From Sarcocystis neurona (Eukaryota; Apicomplexa; Conoidasida; Eucoccidiorida; Sarcocystidae): a stretch of DNA of 64,000 bases. Where the stretch lies: the NCBI GenBank assembly GCA_000727475.1, contig KL647312.1:1995313-2059312 (forward strand). The letters run 5' to 3'. Shown here piece by piece: positions 23,301 to 37,500 of the stretch. Position 1 is the stretch's first letter. Each line of letters opens with the position of its first letter. Both the position numbers and the translations under genes were made by a program. The notes below the pieces were generated by a model. It did not search any database. It was not told where the DNA came from and saw nothing but the letters and a program-made list of their open reading frames with translations.

Positions 23301-26300
23301 GTGCACGTTTTCCCTCTGCTGAGCCCTGTGTGTACCTGTGTTCGATTTTTCTAGCGCAGCGTACTTTCACCTTCTGACCTCGGTGCTTCTTACTCATTTG
23401 ACCAACACGCATCCTTTACATTTCTCCGACGTGAACAGTGGAGGTAACCCCTGCCTACTCAATTTTCTTCCAAAATGAGCCTTTACACTCTTTCGTTCAT
23501 CGTCTCTCACCTTGAGAGTTTCTGCAGGTGATATGAGTTGAACCGCGAGGAGTGGCGGTCCTGGTTGAACAAACTGCAGTTGACACAAGGTGAACGCCTT
23601 CGTATCTTTTGTGTGCAACGGTTGTGCTATCTCTGCAGCGCGCATGTGTACAGTATTATTTGTATAAGTGAAGGAAGTCTCAAGCTACTACTCTTTACGG
23701 AAAAATGTTGCCTTTTTTGCTTGTTGCCATAGTAAGACACAGGCCCGACAACCGCGGCTTGAAAGCGCAGTCTTAGGGTTGTGTTTGGTGTGCAGCAGGT
23801 GCACGTGGTGGACGTGCATTCTATCTTGATGTTCTTACTACTTCGTCCTATCAACTTGTCCACTGTCGCCTCTCCTATGAGAGAAGACGGCGCTACGCGA
23901 TTGCAGACAAGGAGCGGTGTAAGCCACAGAAGATCGCAACAAGCACGGCGAAAGAGGTTTCTGAGAAGTGCGGAAAAAAAACGTGGTTCCGAAATGGTGG
24001 AACTACTCAAATTAAGACACACAGAAGTAGACGTGTCCCTTATTGACTACAAACAGAGGAAGACAATTGTAAGAAACTGTCGGGAATCCTACGAGAACGT
24101 TAGTGAAGGAACGTCGTACATTGTAGAGTGTCCGGAATGCGAAGGACCGATGTCCCGTTGCAAACGGGAGAACGCCGAAGGTTGTGAGCCCAGCCTGTTC
24201 ACCAAAACGGCAGTATCATCATATGCGGGTGTAGCGTGACCTGTGCCGCACTTTCCTAGAGGGGGAGCGGGTTTCCGAGCGCATACGCTAGAACCCGTAC
24301 ATTATACTGGATAAGTGGAACCAACAACTATGCAGGAATAACAGCAGTCGGCAGTAAAACTTCACGTAGGGAACGCACAAACCACGTCGCGTGCCGGCAC
24401 CGCACTCTTTGCAGAAGAGTACTCCAGCGCGCACACACAGACACGTAATAGCGTCACCTAGTAGTGATCGAGGAGGAAGTAATATCTGAGCACCTCCACT
24501 CAGCAGGTTCTTCTCTTTGCACGCTCATTTACGATATGTAGAAAACTCGGACGATAGAAGAACACGTATCGCTGTTAGCTAGCTGACAGAAAATCCCGAC
24601 AACTTAGGAGAGGACCCCGTGCACGAGCACGGCGCGGCTGACAAGAATCCGCCGACTGCGCAGTGGACGGAATCGCATGGCCGCTCAAGAAGCCAAGATG
24701 CCCAAGTATTGGTTTAATATCGCTTCGCTCGTTAGCATGCTGTTTTTCCGCCTTCAGGACGTGCGTCTTCAACGGAATTTCTGCCGTGCTGTAGTACTAC
24801 GCTTTCTGGATGAGTACGTTAACGCCGGAGAAGGGACGTTGGACACACCACCACGAAGTACGCGAAACAGACTACAAAGACGACAAAGACACGGGAGAAG
24901 TCGCCTGCAAAGGCGGGATTTAACCACAACTTTTACAAAGAGAAATGCCCAGAATTCCCCAAGGCGACAACTCGTTGTCGGCCGCCATCGGAGGGCAAGG
25001 ACGTGCAGAAAGCGCTCGCCGCCTTGCACAAGAGGGAATGCGGTGTCTGCGCTCGACGCCTGAGAAAAGGTGAAAAATGAGTAGAAAAAAGTCCTTCTTT
25101 CGCTCGGTTGCCGTCCACTCCAGATGTCCTGCATGTCCGCCGTATTGAACGCCACGCAGAAGCGAATGAGCGTCCATGGCGCCCTGTCCGGGCCCTGTCC
25201 AGGTCCCCTGCCCTACGGAGCTGCATGCGTAATTCTTTGAATGTTCTGCACATGATCATTAAAAATTTCGTCTGTCTTTACCGAAGGCACTTCCTCCTAG
25301 TCTCTGAAGGAGGAGGGTTCAACAAAAAGCTTCTTTTAGTCAAACTTGCTCAATGAACTGGATACGTAATGTACTAGGTGCAACGATTTTTGTACCTACC
25401 AAAACATACGTGTACTCGAAATTTGGAGCAGATGAAGCAAAACTAATGCCTGGGGCCACCGTCCGTGTGATTGTAAACATGTCACCGCGGTGTTCGTGTT
25501 TTTCTGATACGCTTGATGGATGTGTTTTTAAGTTGTCTACATGAGTCCTGAAAAGGTAAGACGCTCAACAACGCCGTTATTTTGATAGAAACCACAGCGT
25601 AGTGGAGGTCACATGAAAGGAGGATAAGGCAATGACGTCATTTGTTTTAATGAAAATGGACAGATCGACGCAGCAGCAGACGTACAAACACAGTATATAG
25701 ATTTTGTCTACATATACGAGCAAAACACGCAAGTGTGTGTCTGTAGTTTGCGTACATATTCGTATATATCATCAGCCACACTGTCTTCGGAGGCGGCATC
25801 CGTACCTACTTCTTCCACGTATGTATAAATGTGAAACTAGCAGCGGCATCTCTGCAGTAGTGTGAAAATATCCTTTCGGTAGTAGGCTCCGAAGTCTACA
25901 TAGCAGCAGTGAAGCGATGGGGCCACCAGGAGTTGAGTGCGTCCTCTGCAAAATGAGCAGGACACATCGCTGATGCTTGAGCGGTGATATGGTGATACGC
26001 ACACATACGTAAAACATGCGTGATGGGTACTTGTTTATCTGGTGCGCAGTTTATATACATAGGCGAAGAGTATTTCGCGTTTCTCTGCATTTGTTTTTGC
26101 CGCGCAGTTGAAGTCTTTTCAATTTAGGCGTCTGTTCACCAAGGTGTAATTATTTAAACAAGGGAGACATTTCTGCGTAAACGACGAAAACGTAGTCAGG
26201 TACATGTAGGCACGAAGCCAGGTCTTCAGCGTGCAACGGCGACGTATAAATCCACCACCTAGTATCCAAGACGACCTAATAGCCCCATACAAATTAGAGA

Positions 26301-28506
26301 CAGTAACAGTACGTGCACTAACGTATCCCTTGAGTGCTGTTCACAGGTGTATATATACATATATATGCATATGTATAGAGAGTAAGACAGAGGGAGCGCG
26401 TCTTTGTGAATACGCAGGCTTTTGCGTCCTGCAGGCGCCGAGTTCCGTGTCGCCATATTTCAGCAACGCACCGCAGAGATCCGACATGAGGGAAGAGCTG
26501 GTAACGGGTATTTGTACACGCTTTTGTAACGCGTGTGTGCATATGCATATGTACCACCTTTTGCCATCCACGTATAGCTGTTCCTGTCCGCCTACCCTGA
26601 TAGTGGTATAGATTCCAGTGTTCTGCAAGAGCTGCACGTTCAACCTAAAAGGCTGTACGCGACGGCTCCATCTTCCCGTGGTGCCACTTCTGCATTAGTA
26701 ATGCGTGCTGACTTCAGTGTTGTCGATCGGTGTCAAAGAGAAGAAAGAGGCGAGACACACACCCGGCTGCAAAGCGGACTTGCACTACGTTGCACCTCGT
26801 AGTGGGTGCTTGTCGAGTATACCTGTCCTTTGCGTGTAGTGACCTTCACAAGTACTGTGTTAGACAACGTCTGCAAAACTTTCCTAGTATGACAGCAGTG
26901 TAAAAGACGGATCTCGAGGGACAAATTTTGTTGTCGCATGCCTGGCATCACAATCGTCGGATACGGGATGTACCAGCCATAAGTAATGCTGCACCGCCGC
27001 ACTTCAGCCTTCTATTCCGGATGCAGGGAACACAAGTAACCAGTATAGTCGTGACGTTCCCAAAACCGCAAAGTTGGAAAAACTGTCCAATGTTATCAGA
27101 AAAGCTTCGTACGTGCGTTCCCTTCACAAGCGTGCTGGTGGGCTCCTCTATGTTACAAAAACGCACAGAACCTTGAAAAAGCATTATTTTTCTGCTGCTG
27201 AACTGCTGCTTCGAACGTTTTGGACAACATATGTTTCTAGGCAGGCTGTGTACGATTATAACTATGCAGCACTCACCGAGCATGTAGCAGGTGCGCTTGT
27301 TCGCGTAGAGACGCGCGCGTGCCTTTCTCTGTGCTGTCGGCCCACGTGGATGTCTGGCTACATCATTCTAAAACAATCACTGGAGGCCCCTCTCTTGAAT
27401 ATACTTGCAGGCCTCGTTGTGTATATTCCAGTGAATAGTGTATAACAGGTTTGCACAAAGACATTCACGATGTGTATGTACGATGGTTGGTTTTGTGCGA
27501 CTGTCCCACGCGGCGTATGTGGCGCTATTTTAATTCTTTAACGAGGCCGCAGCTTGCGTCTGCATCCGAGGCGGCGCCCAGTTCTTTTCATGTATCTGTT
27601 CACTGTAATTACATGGGAAAATCGTATCCTGAAAGCTCTTACATATATTACTTCTGAAGCAGCTAAACCCAAAAATTTTCTCCGACGCGCCTCGTGGGAG
27701 CTAAAGGCTCCAGTACATGCATAACATGTATAGCAGTACAAGAGCACTGCATGTTCTGACATGTACGTGAAGAGCGTACCAACGGGGAACTGTAAGTGCA
27801 TGTGTACACCGATCTACCGACGCGTATATGTCGCCTTTTGATCTGTCATCGTTCACCGTGAATTTGCCACTGATAATTTGCGCACGCACTTGGGACGTTG
27901 ACGGCCAGATCTCTTCTTTTCACCTCAAGCAGCCTTTTTCCTGATACAAAGACGCCTTAGCGTCCATATTTTAGCGGTGTGTCCCTCACTGCGTTAAACG
28001 ATAGACGATAAATACACCAGCGGACACCGAATGTAAAAATCGCCCGCGTTATCATTTCGTGTGCATTTTGTCATGCTAACAGGCAGCGTTTGCGTCATTC
28101 CTCGTACACCTAAAGTCGATGGTAATGCAGTGGGCTGCCATGTGTGTCCTTACTTCACAATAGTTACACACGCGTTCATGAATAAAATCACATCGTCTTG
28201 GTCGGTAGGGAAGTGTTCACATCGCCTGACGTCTCCACAAGTTGATGCTTTGACGTGTGAGCACAAGAAAATACGTTTACGTTCAAAAACAGCTACACAG
28301 GGGGCAACTGCAAAAAAACATTCAGCACTCTCCGTAGGTGTGCAGCACTGAGCTGAAACGAAAGAAATGCATACTCTCGGGTACGCAACTTCGTTAGAAG
28401 AAATGTATGCACCATTGGAAAGCCCGACTCCAAAATTCAAATAGAGTGTTTCAGTCGTATCTTGAAAATCTGCGTAGGACGAGATATCTGACTATCAACG
28501 TGTAGA
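23300..28506. other. Repeat-poor segment, probable spliced gene not resolved
   Basis: Apart from the small ORF at 24677, no gene could be completed. Minus-strand candidate exons with good splice signals are 28154-28307 (contains CEHFPTDQDDVILFMN, donor GTAAGG), 26823-26870 (TLSNTVLVKVTTRKGQ, phase 0-0) and 23511-23573 (PGPPLLAVQLISPAETLK, donor GTGAGA). The minus-strand interval 27,050-27,172 also reads protein-like (EEPTSTLVKGTHVRSF). The phases of these pieces were not all reconciled, and a plus-strand ORF at 23,781-24,239 is an alternative. A short TA run lies at about 26,350. Confidence 0.35.
24677..24923 (+). CDS. Possible small two-exon gene, 60 aa, single hydrophobic segment
   Basis: Exon 1 is 24677-24730 and exon 2 is 24795-24923, separated by a 64-nt GT-AG intron with a pyrimidine-rich middle; both sides are phase 0. 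The joined product starts MAAQEAKMPKYWFNIASL, has an aromatic hydrophobic stretch near residues 10-24, and continues with a hydrophilic tail ending in ACKGGI. The size and layout resemble accessory subunits of mitochondrial membrane complexes, but no family is recognised. Other frames overlapping exon 2 are also open for 100-250 nt, which lowers confidence. Confidence 0.3.
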
Positions 28507-31500
28507 TCACGAAGAAGAACCCGGTGCCGGGGTTGTGGATTCCTCAAGCTTCTGCAGGAGCGTCGCTGTAAAAGGATAAACCAAAAGCAAAGGGGCACTC
28601 GGTCGCAGATGCGTGTATACATGGAACACATGGTGAAGCCTCTGGTGCACACTAGAGGCGTTTTTACGTGTCCGAATAGAGTAGTTCCTCTACATCTCCT
28701 TATACGAGTTGTGGACACCCTATGCCGAACACCTGCAGGTGCTTCTGTGGGTCTACGTTTACGTGTCCATACACGTGCACGTATGTCCTTTAAGTTTACC
28801 GCTACATTCCACAGCATTTGAGTCTGCCTAGATTGCGTCCGCATGGGTAATTGTAAGTGAGCGAAAGTAAGCGAAGGGTGCGAGAAAAGGCGAGCAGAAG
28901 AAATGCATGTTGGGTCCGCCGAACGGCTGTCGCCTACCAGCGCACAGCAGGTTAATGGATACCACTACACGTAGTCTCGTTTACAAGACTTAAAACCTCA
29001 AGTACCGGGTACGCAGTATGACTGAGTGAAATAAACTCCTAACGTCCTTTTCTCACTTTACCGTGTAGTATGCAACCTCCCTACGCCGAAGGTCAGCAGT
29101 GAATGTTAATAGAAGACCTCAGCAATATTCTCTGTGAGAGTTTTTCGTCTCGCAAAAAGAGTAAACTACCGAAGGCTTACATAAGAGTACACTTGCTTGT
29201 ACGGCACATTCCCCGACCAGAGATATATAGAGCTATACGTGGCCCCATGTATACACACAGAGCACAGTTTGTACACACGAATGCAAAAAATATGGGGGGT
29301 TGCTGAATTGCCGGTTGTATCGCTGCGTCCGTCCGGAAAAAGAAACCAATACAATTTTGGAAGCATCAGTTGCTTACCGGAGTAACCGGGGGAGTAGTAA
29401 TTTACAATTTCTGCAGGATACAAATTTGTTATCACTTCAACGTGGTCAGCCACGGTTGCCCCTGCCTCGGAATGTTGGATTCTCTGACAGGAAAAAGCGC
29501 ATGCATAGTCAAGTGCATTCCACTTCTTCCTGGCCTCTGGCTTGCATCTGTTGTTGTGAGGAAAAAAGTCACTTTTTCCCTCTACAGCTGCGTTACTGTT
29601 CGACGACGACTTGGCTACAAACTATCCACTCACACGCGCGTGCGCGCGAATGTTCACAGGCGTATTGCAAGCACAGTTGAGATAGGCCAAGCGGAACCTG
29701 CGCACGTGAGCGTGCTTGCCTCGTTAAGGAGTCCGCAACTCTTGGTATGCACGTACGTGTGTTCGTGTGTAAACGTAGATTTCTCTCTAAACAATTATGC
29801 CTATCCTTCTCATGAGCAGAAGCTTCGTGCCCGGCGACTACTCAGTACAGACGTGTTTTTGTCACTGGCCCCATACGTGTGCAGCTGCCTTTCGGCGCAT
29901 ATCTAGCCTACTCCTCTTATACCACTATGAGTCAACGTAAGGAAGCGTACTGTGAAAAATTTGTACAGCTTGCCTATACAGCACTTCGTGGGGTTACGTT
30001 TTGCTCAGTCGCACAGAGCAGAGCAAGCTGTGTAGCTTCGGCGTCTATAAGAGACGACAGCATAATGCAGCCTCGACGTACTAGCAGCTGTTCGAGTCCA
30101 CCAGACTGCACAAATGTGCGGCGACCCTGTATATCATTTGGAAGAACCTTCGCGAACTGCTGAATCACGTACCTGCACAAAACAGGACCACCAATCCTCC
30201 ATTTAACAGCCATCATTGTAAACGCACACGCAATCGTGCAAAGCTGCACATTTCTTACTGTTTGTTGAGTAAGAAAATAGCTGGACAGTCAGCGAGAGGC
30301 GCACCCAAAAGGAAAGGCAATTTCCGAATGAATCACGGCGGCAGAAACTCTTTCAGAGTGTTTTCAGGAACGTGACGCATAGAAGGACGCAGAGCTCCAG
30401 CTGGAAATCTCTACAGGTTCTGTTCCACGAGACGAAAAGTGCTACTGTACACAGAAGAACACTGGAAGGAAAGGCCACATTTTGAAGTACTTAAGCGAGC
30501 GTATACATGCGCACACCAGTGTACAGCTGGTACACCTGTACCAGTGTACAGGTACACCGAGGACTGAAATAAGTATATAATAGTATAAGACTGCAGTTAT
30601 TTGAATTTCACTGACTGCCTGCGTGCGCCCGATAACAATGCGTCGTAATGGTTACCACACTTTTCAACATTTTCCGTTTATGGCGCCTAAGCAAGCGGTC
30701 TACGTATGAGGAGAGTTGCTGACTTGCCCGCAGAATACGACACAGGGTACCACAAGAAGAGGGGTGCAGCACAGGTGAAGCGGCGTAGGTACATCAGAAA
30801 CTCAGGCAAAGCTCCCGTAGGCCTATCGAGTCAAAATAAGAAATCCAGTACATAGGTCCCATAGGCGTACGGGTTCCGAATTACCTTTAATTAGACGCGC
30901 TCATATGCTTTCCAGCAGCGGTAGAACCAGAGCGATCCGTGCTGTTACGCAAAGCTATTGCTCGTATCACGGACAATTTCCCCCGACTTCTGTATGTACG
31001 TACTGGTAAGCTGAAGCGCATACTGAATCTATGGTGCACGATTTCAAAAACATCGAAAATCCGGACATGAGCACATGCTCGTAGGTGGATCTGCACGCGT
31101 TCATGCAGATAGCGTGCGGTCGTAGGTATGCAGTTTTTTCGGACGTTGACTGAAAGTATCAGGTAATCTTATGTTTGTAAAATGACTTACTTCAGAATCG
31201 GCAAGGGGGCTTCATGTAGCAGTGGTTCCAAAGCAGCCAGGTGCGTACACTTTTGGAGAATACTCTACAATGCAGAAAGACACAAGCCGGATTTCTTTTT
31301 CTGAAGAGTGGGTCATCCGCCGGCGTCCTCTGGTGTGCCCTAAAGATTACGCAGGATTACCGTTCTCTGCACTCTACGTGTGTACACAGGCAAGCGGTTG
31401 AACGTAAATAGAATGTTGCAGGCAACTACGTAACCTGTGCGGGATCTCTTGCTGACACCCTACGCACTCGATTAGGTCACCGGGAAATGTTCGAAAATGA

Positions 31501-34500
31501 AGGACTGAAAGGCGTGTACACGCACGAAAGACCGTGGTCTTCAAGGGGTGACCTTTAACAAATAAATTCATAGGTCCGTTCAAGACAGGTGCATTCACAC
31601 TCTAAGAAACTGGCAGATCTAAAACGAACGAAGTCCCCCCTTCGATTAGAGCCAGGCGAAACTGTATCCTTGTTCAGTGGACATATGAATGCATGACAAA
31701 GACTTACTGAGGATTTCTGCAGGTGGTATCGAGAAGCCAACGGACGCAAAGAGCCTACAGCTATTTCTCAGGGAAATGGGGTCGTGAAAAAACATGTCTC
31801 TCAGTAGGAGCTATAACGCGAAGCAACATTGGACTTTCACAGTCTGGATGAGGAGTAACTACGGTCTGAGTGTAGGTCGTTCAAATGGCCCGACGTAAAC
31901 GAAGGGAACGTCCAAAAATATGAGTCCTAGGCGTTCGCTGGTGTCTCGACATATGGTCACGACTCCGCCGCTGTCTCTCTCTGCTTGCTACCGTATACGC
32001 AAACACATAAACACAAGAAACATGCATTGCTTTGTTGGTATTCTCGTTCGTGTAGAAACGCACGCGACTCTTTCGTGTCTACGATGTATGGACGAGAAGT
32101 TGTAGACCACTCGTGTTGTTGTGCACACAGGTCTGGTGAATTGTTCAGCAGCAATTGTTCTTTGTAAGCAGAGTTTCCCTCTTGAAGCAGCACTTTGTGT
32201 CTGACTGAAAATCTATCCACAGACGCACATAGTTGCGTGATAACTGTTCCCTGCACCACACGCAGGAGACTTTCAACGCCGCCTTCTGGTTATGAAAGGA
32301 GTCCACACCTTACCTTCAGCGCCCGTTTGGTCTTGGTTTGCAGGTCGTCGCTTGCTTTCGCATCCAAGTGCACTATAAGAAGTCTGAAGAGACGTTACAC
32401 GGAAAACAAAGTCAACCTAAACGGAAGCGAGATTAACGTGGTTTTCATATTATCAAAAGTAAATCGGCGCGTACCCGCGCCCGTGGCAGCAAACCTGTTT
32501 AATACGCGTATGAATTTCACAGCGCATACACGTGTGTAATTAGCGTATCAGTGTGCGTGCATGCCGAAAAAGCACTGCTGTGAGCCGTGCCCACAGTCTC
32601 CGCAGAGCATCGCTGATAAGCCCGCGAAGCCGTGCGTTCAATCTCAATTTTGCTGACACACAGTCATTTGCGGGTCAATTTCCACATCCTGACTGACAAG
32701 GTTGTAAAACCCCGTAACACCTCAGCGGTATTTGTATATAAATATAAAGACAAATGTATGCATATTCATGTGCTTACGATACACTTCGCACATATACACA
32801 AACGACAGAAACTAGCACGATTCCGTTTACAGACTATCTCTAACGGAAAAAAGGCAAGGCGCCCGAACTCCCAGAACATGCGCTTAAAGTGTACGACTTC
32901 TTACTTGCGAAGAATATCTGCTTCAGCGACCGCCATGGCGTGATCTGGGGTGTGTCTTCCCACCTGCCCTAACGTCCTGAAAAAACCCGCACTCATGCAT
33001 CGCATAAAACAAAATAGCGTTTCATATTCTGAGACATTTCGTCTCAGGCGCAGCTGTCTCCTGTTGACTGTGGAAGGTGCTTGGGCAGCTCCCACCCTAC
33101 GGGGCACCCGCGCAGATGTTGACGCCGTACTAGTATTCTTTCACGCAGGCGGTGGTCCTCGTGCCACTGCAAAGAAGCGTATGCAGTCCCGCGTATTCAA
33201 TCGCATTAAATTCACTAGTTGAGAAAGGCTGCACGTTCGTAAAGTGTCCTCCTGCACACGTTCACCAGGAATTGCCCTCTACTCACCCGTGTGCACTTAG
33301 TCAATGGGCCTGCAAAGCGGCATCAACGCGTACTTCATGCAGACGTACTCGCTACTACGTAAGACGTATGTTCAGTAACACAAATACCCTGGTAGCGATA
33401 CAAATAACCGCTCAGCAATGTTGCAACGCAAACGTTGATTAGTTCGTTTTCGATGGGTCGAATCTCACTTCCGCTCGTCTCGGTGAAAAAGCGCGTGCTC
33501 CTATGGCATGTAGTCCACTAAAAACATTTCTTGCATGAATATCGGGCGCTCTGATTATGTGTGTATCTAGCCGTACGTCTGGACAGCTACGTCTGCATAT
33601 CAGTTGCAACTATGGACGTCTCACCTGTACAGGTGCACGCAAAATGATCTATACGCCATCCCACTGGCGGCGAAGATCAGCCCACATGCGGTTCCAATGT
33701 ATGCACTCTTCTAAATGGCCGCGTCTCGGGACTATTCCCTTGAATAATTGGCCGTGTAGACACTACGTGCAAAGCGTGCTTCGCGGCACATGCAATACTG
33801 CCGACACGTAGAAGTTTGTCTGCCCCTAGTGCAGATCTAGAAATGAAAGCACATATAAACACCTGCATATGTGTAACATATTACACGCGTACCTCGAAGT
33901 GTCATATGGCACCACACTACACAGAATAACTGTGCAAGGGGGCGTGATAGCACCGCATATAAGGAACGGGCCAAGTGCACGTAGGCTGCTGCCACACTAA
34001 GTGCCGTCACTCACCCAAACAGACTGTGCTACCTTCGTTCTGTACACGTACACACACACCTTAAAATGTTAATCAGGAACTTGCACGTCAGTATTTCGAA
34101 GACACGCACACAGAAGAATTGTGTACTCACCAGGCCGCTGCAGCTTTTATGTGATCTTCAGGCTCTTCAACAAGTGCTTGCTTGAGCGGCGGAATCCCTT
34201 TTGAAACGATAATGGCCAGCGCTAATGTTTCGGAAAAGGCTGCGATGTACCCGAGCGCCATTATACCGGGTAGCCTGCGTCAATTTATATATGTGTGTGC
34301 AAGATACTCATATATCAAGTGTAGGTCTGGCGCCTGTACACTGCTGCTGAGGGGAAAGCTAAGCCCAATCGGTGTACCACAATGTTGCATATACATATAT
34401 ATGTATATATAGGAAAACTAATAGTCACGTAGATCTACATAGATATCACAGGCAGCTTTATATACATACCTGACGCGGAGAAACAGAGAAGAAAACGCAC

Positions 34501-37500
34501 GTCAAGCACCATAGTTATGGTGTACTTTCGTCTTTCTTTTATAGTACGCGTAGGCAGCCTCCAACGTTCGCGGAGCAGAGACCGATATATGATGACGTGA
34601 TGCAGTTTTCCTTTTTCTGTGACACCTTTGTAAATACACATCGGACCAGAGCCAGGCTATCCGCTGAGTGACTATAGATATCAAAGATATACGAGTGCCT
34701 CGACGTATCACAACACCTACGGAAGACCCAACATCGGACCCGGAGACACGTGGGTACACCTTCGGGGCTTTTACAGTGCGGCGGTACATTCTGCTACGTC
34801 AGTGAGACACACACGCATGTGTACGTCATCCTTCTCTGTTTGAGACGAGGTTGTAATGATGTAACTGTGCTCCACAAATGTATTTGGGTGTCGAAGAAAG
34901 CAGGAGGCACCTGCGCGTATAACCCTGTGTCCGCAATAGGATGGCGAAGGGATAGAGTTAGAAGCCCGTGCTACTTAGCGCAGCCTGAGGGCGGCAGCCG
35001 CTCCAGTACAATTCGCCTCCACACAAGCAGCAGCAGTACTACGCTACGCAGACCAGCGTTTAGTTGGTGAGTACGAAAGTATGTACTTATTCACCACGCT
35101 CTGCATACCTATTGTTTCCTTTTGCGTCGGTAATGTTGTCAACAAGTGCGGCGACGCCTCCTGTAGAGCGACACACCACAATAATTGCCACGTTCGTGCA
35201 TTTTGGTGGTCTCGTCAGGCCTGACTGCTCAATATTCACCTGGGAACCGCTATGCAACATTCAGTTCATAGATACAAGTACCCGCGTCCCCAGTGTCCAC
35301 CACACCTTTGCAGAGTTCGCTCGTAGACAAACCAAAATGTGTCCACCCCCGTGGAAGTTTCTGGAGACGAACGTATAAATGGACACATAGGGCGCACTTT
35401 CAGCGTGACTTCTTAATAGTAAGCATGCAGCTGACTACACGACCAAAGCAACAGCCTAGATTTTCTTTTTGTGTTCACCCGTGACCCACTGCCTATATCG
35501 TTGTTGGTGTGCCATACCACACATTAGTGCTTCGTCCCCAATGACGTTATATCACGGTGCTCCACGCCTACATCAGATTTGAGCTGCTCAGGTGCACTTT
35601 TATGTGTATTTCTTTCGAGAGCCCTTCGAAAGGGGCGCTCTGTTTTTGTCCTTAGCTGTGGGATGTTGACCAAGTCAGTAGGCGTCTACGTGTGTCAACC
35701 AACTCTTGTAACGTACAAAGCTGGGATATGGAAGTGTGTAAAACAAAAGCCTATCTCCGTGTCCACGTAAGCACGAAGCTCTGGCACTATTCACCCATTT
35801 GCAGTCAAGACGAAGTCTTACCGGCGTTCACTACAAACTTCGCCAGATCTTGTGTGTGACGCACTACCTCTCTAATGCATGTTGCGGCATTTTTCCTGCT
35901 CCATACAGGAAATGAAAAAACCAGAAAATGTTAAGGCAGTTTCATTGCAAGCCGTTCGGTCAGTCTTGTCACAAACTGTGTCCGAAATGGAATCTGAGGC
36001 GCTCGAGTGAGAACTGTGCCGAAGATTGTGGCAAACGCAGTAAGGTAGCGCTTTACGGGATAATTCAGCTATTTCCGTGATCTTCTGGTCTCTGGCGAAC
36101 TGGCCTAATCTTCAGCCCCACCGGTTCGGAGCTACTCAGCACGCTTGCGCGGTGCAGCTCTACACTGACCTGACGACCTCGTCCGGGTCCTTCAAACAGT
36201 GGAGAATTTTGGGGAAGATTTCCGCCTCCACAACCACCTAGAAGAACAGACGGTCATCCCCAAAGCTCCCTGCTATGAGAATGCTTTCGACTAAACCTCG
36301 TGCTCTTTTCTTCAGCCTCCGCGTGTACAAAGGACGACTCAATATGCCCCCCGGGCGCATTTGCACGAGAAGCTGTTGTAGTGTAGGTATCAAGTTGAGT
36401 GGTGGTGTAGCCTTTCGGCAAGGTTTACACTGGTCCAGGCGCAGTGCAGTCGTGTAGATGCACGCAGGAGAGATTCTCTCCTTGTCACCGCTTCAAGCAC
36501 GCACGAAGATACCCACCGTCAAACGTATCTCTTTTCCTTCTGAACTGTGGCCGTTGCAGCGAATATGCGGGCGTGTACAAGCTGTGAGCCTATACGACTG
36601 CGGATGTGATTAAGGAGTTACTTACTTGTACAAGTTACGGGTCAAGTGTTGAACTTCCGCATGCTGCACTGGTGCGAGTGCGTTCTGTGTACAACTGTAG
36701 ACACTAAGGGTCTGGACGTACCTCAGCAAGGTCGACGGAGTGTGTGGCTATTTTCGAGAGGCAGGCGCACACCTGCAGTGGAGCACAACAGCGTAGGCTG
36801 CCACCTCACTTGTTATAGCATCAGAATGGTAGCAAACCCACTGCAGTCAGAAAGATGGCGACCCACCAACGCAGCAGTAGCTCCAGCAGCAAGGTGGGTG
36901 AGGAGTTTGGATTCAGCAGACAGCCTCATCTCCTGAGACTGCTTTTGGAAACGCCTCAGGAACTACCGTGCAATGTGTTAGGGGATCGTGCGGAGAGACA
37001 AGGTCACACTGGCCGCGTGTATCACTAGTTCAAGACAGTACTCCAACGATGTGTCCATGGATCTATCTTCATGCGTGAGCGTCTTGACTTAGTTGTGTGC
37101 ATGAATGAATACATACGGTAGTGCATGTTTGTGCGTGCAAACGTAGACGACTCTACAAAATTCTGCGGCACTCGAAGCCAGAACACGTGAAACGCCTGCA
37201 TGTGTCATGTGAAGACAGTGCCATTGAATGTGGATACCTATATAGATACGACACCGCAGATAAGATGGACATACGTATAATATTTGTTCACAGAAACATG
37301 CCTCGCCGTCCGTCTTGGGTCACAGTCCTCTGGCAGTGGCAATCCCCGGTGGAGAAGACCCTGTCCTGTGTTGCTGTAGGCGAAACCCTTGGGGAAGGAT
37401 ACTGTGTGCGTGCACTCACACGGGCACACTTGTGCACGAGGTGTCTTTGAAACTTTCTTCTACTCTCGTGGCCGAGTGGCGACGAGACAAAGCAGCTGAA

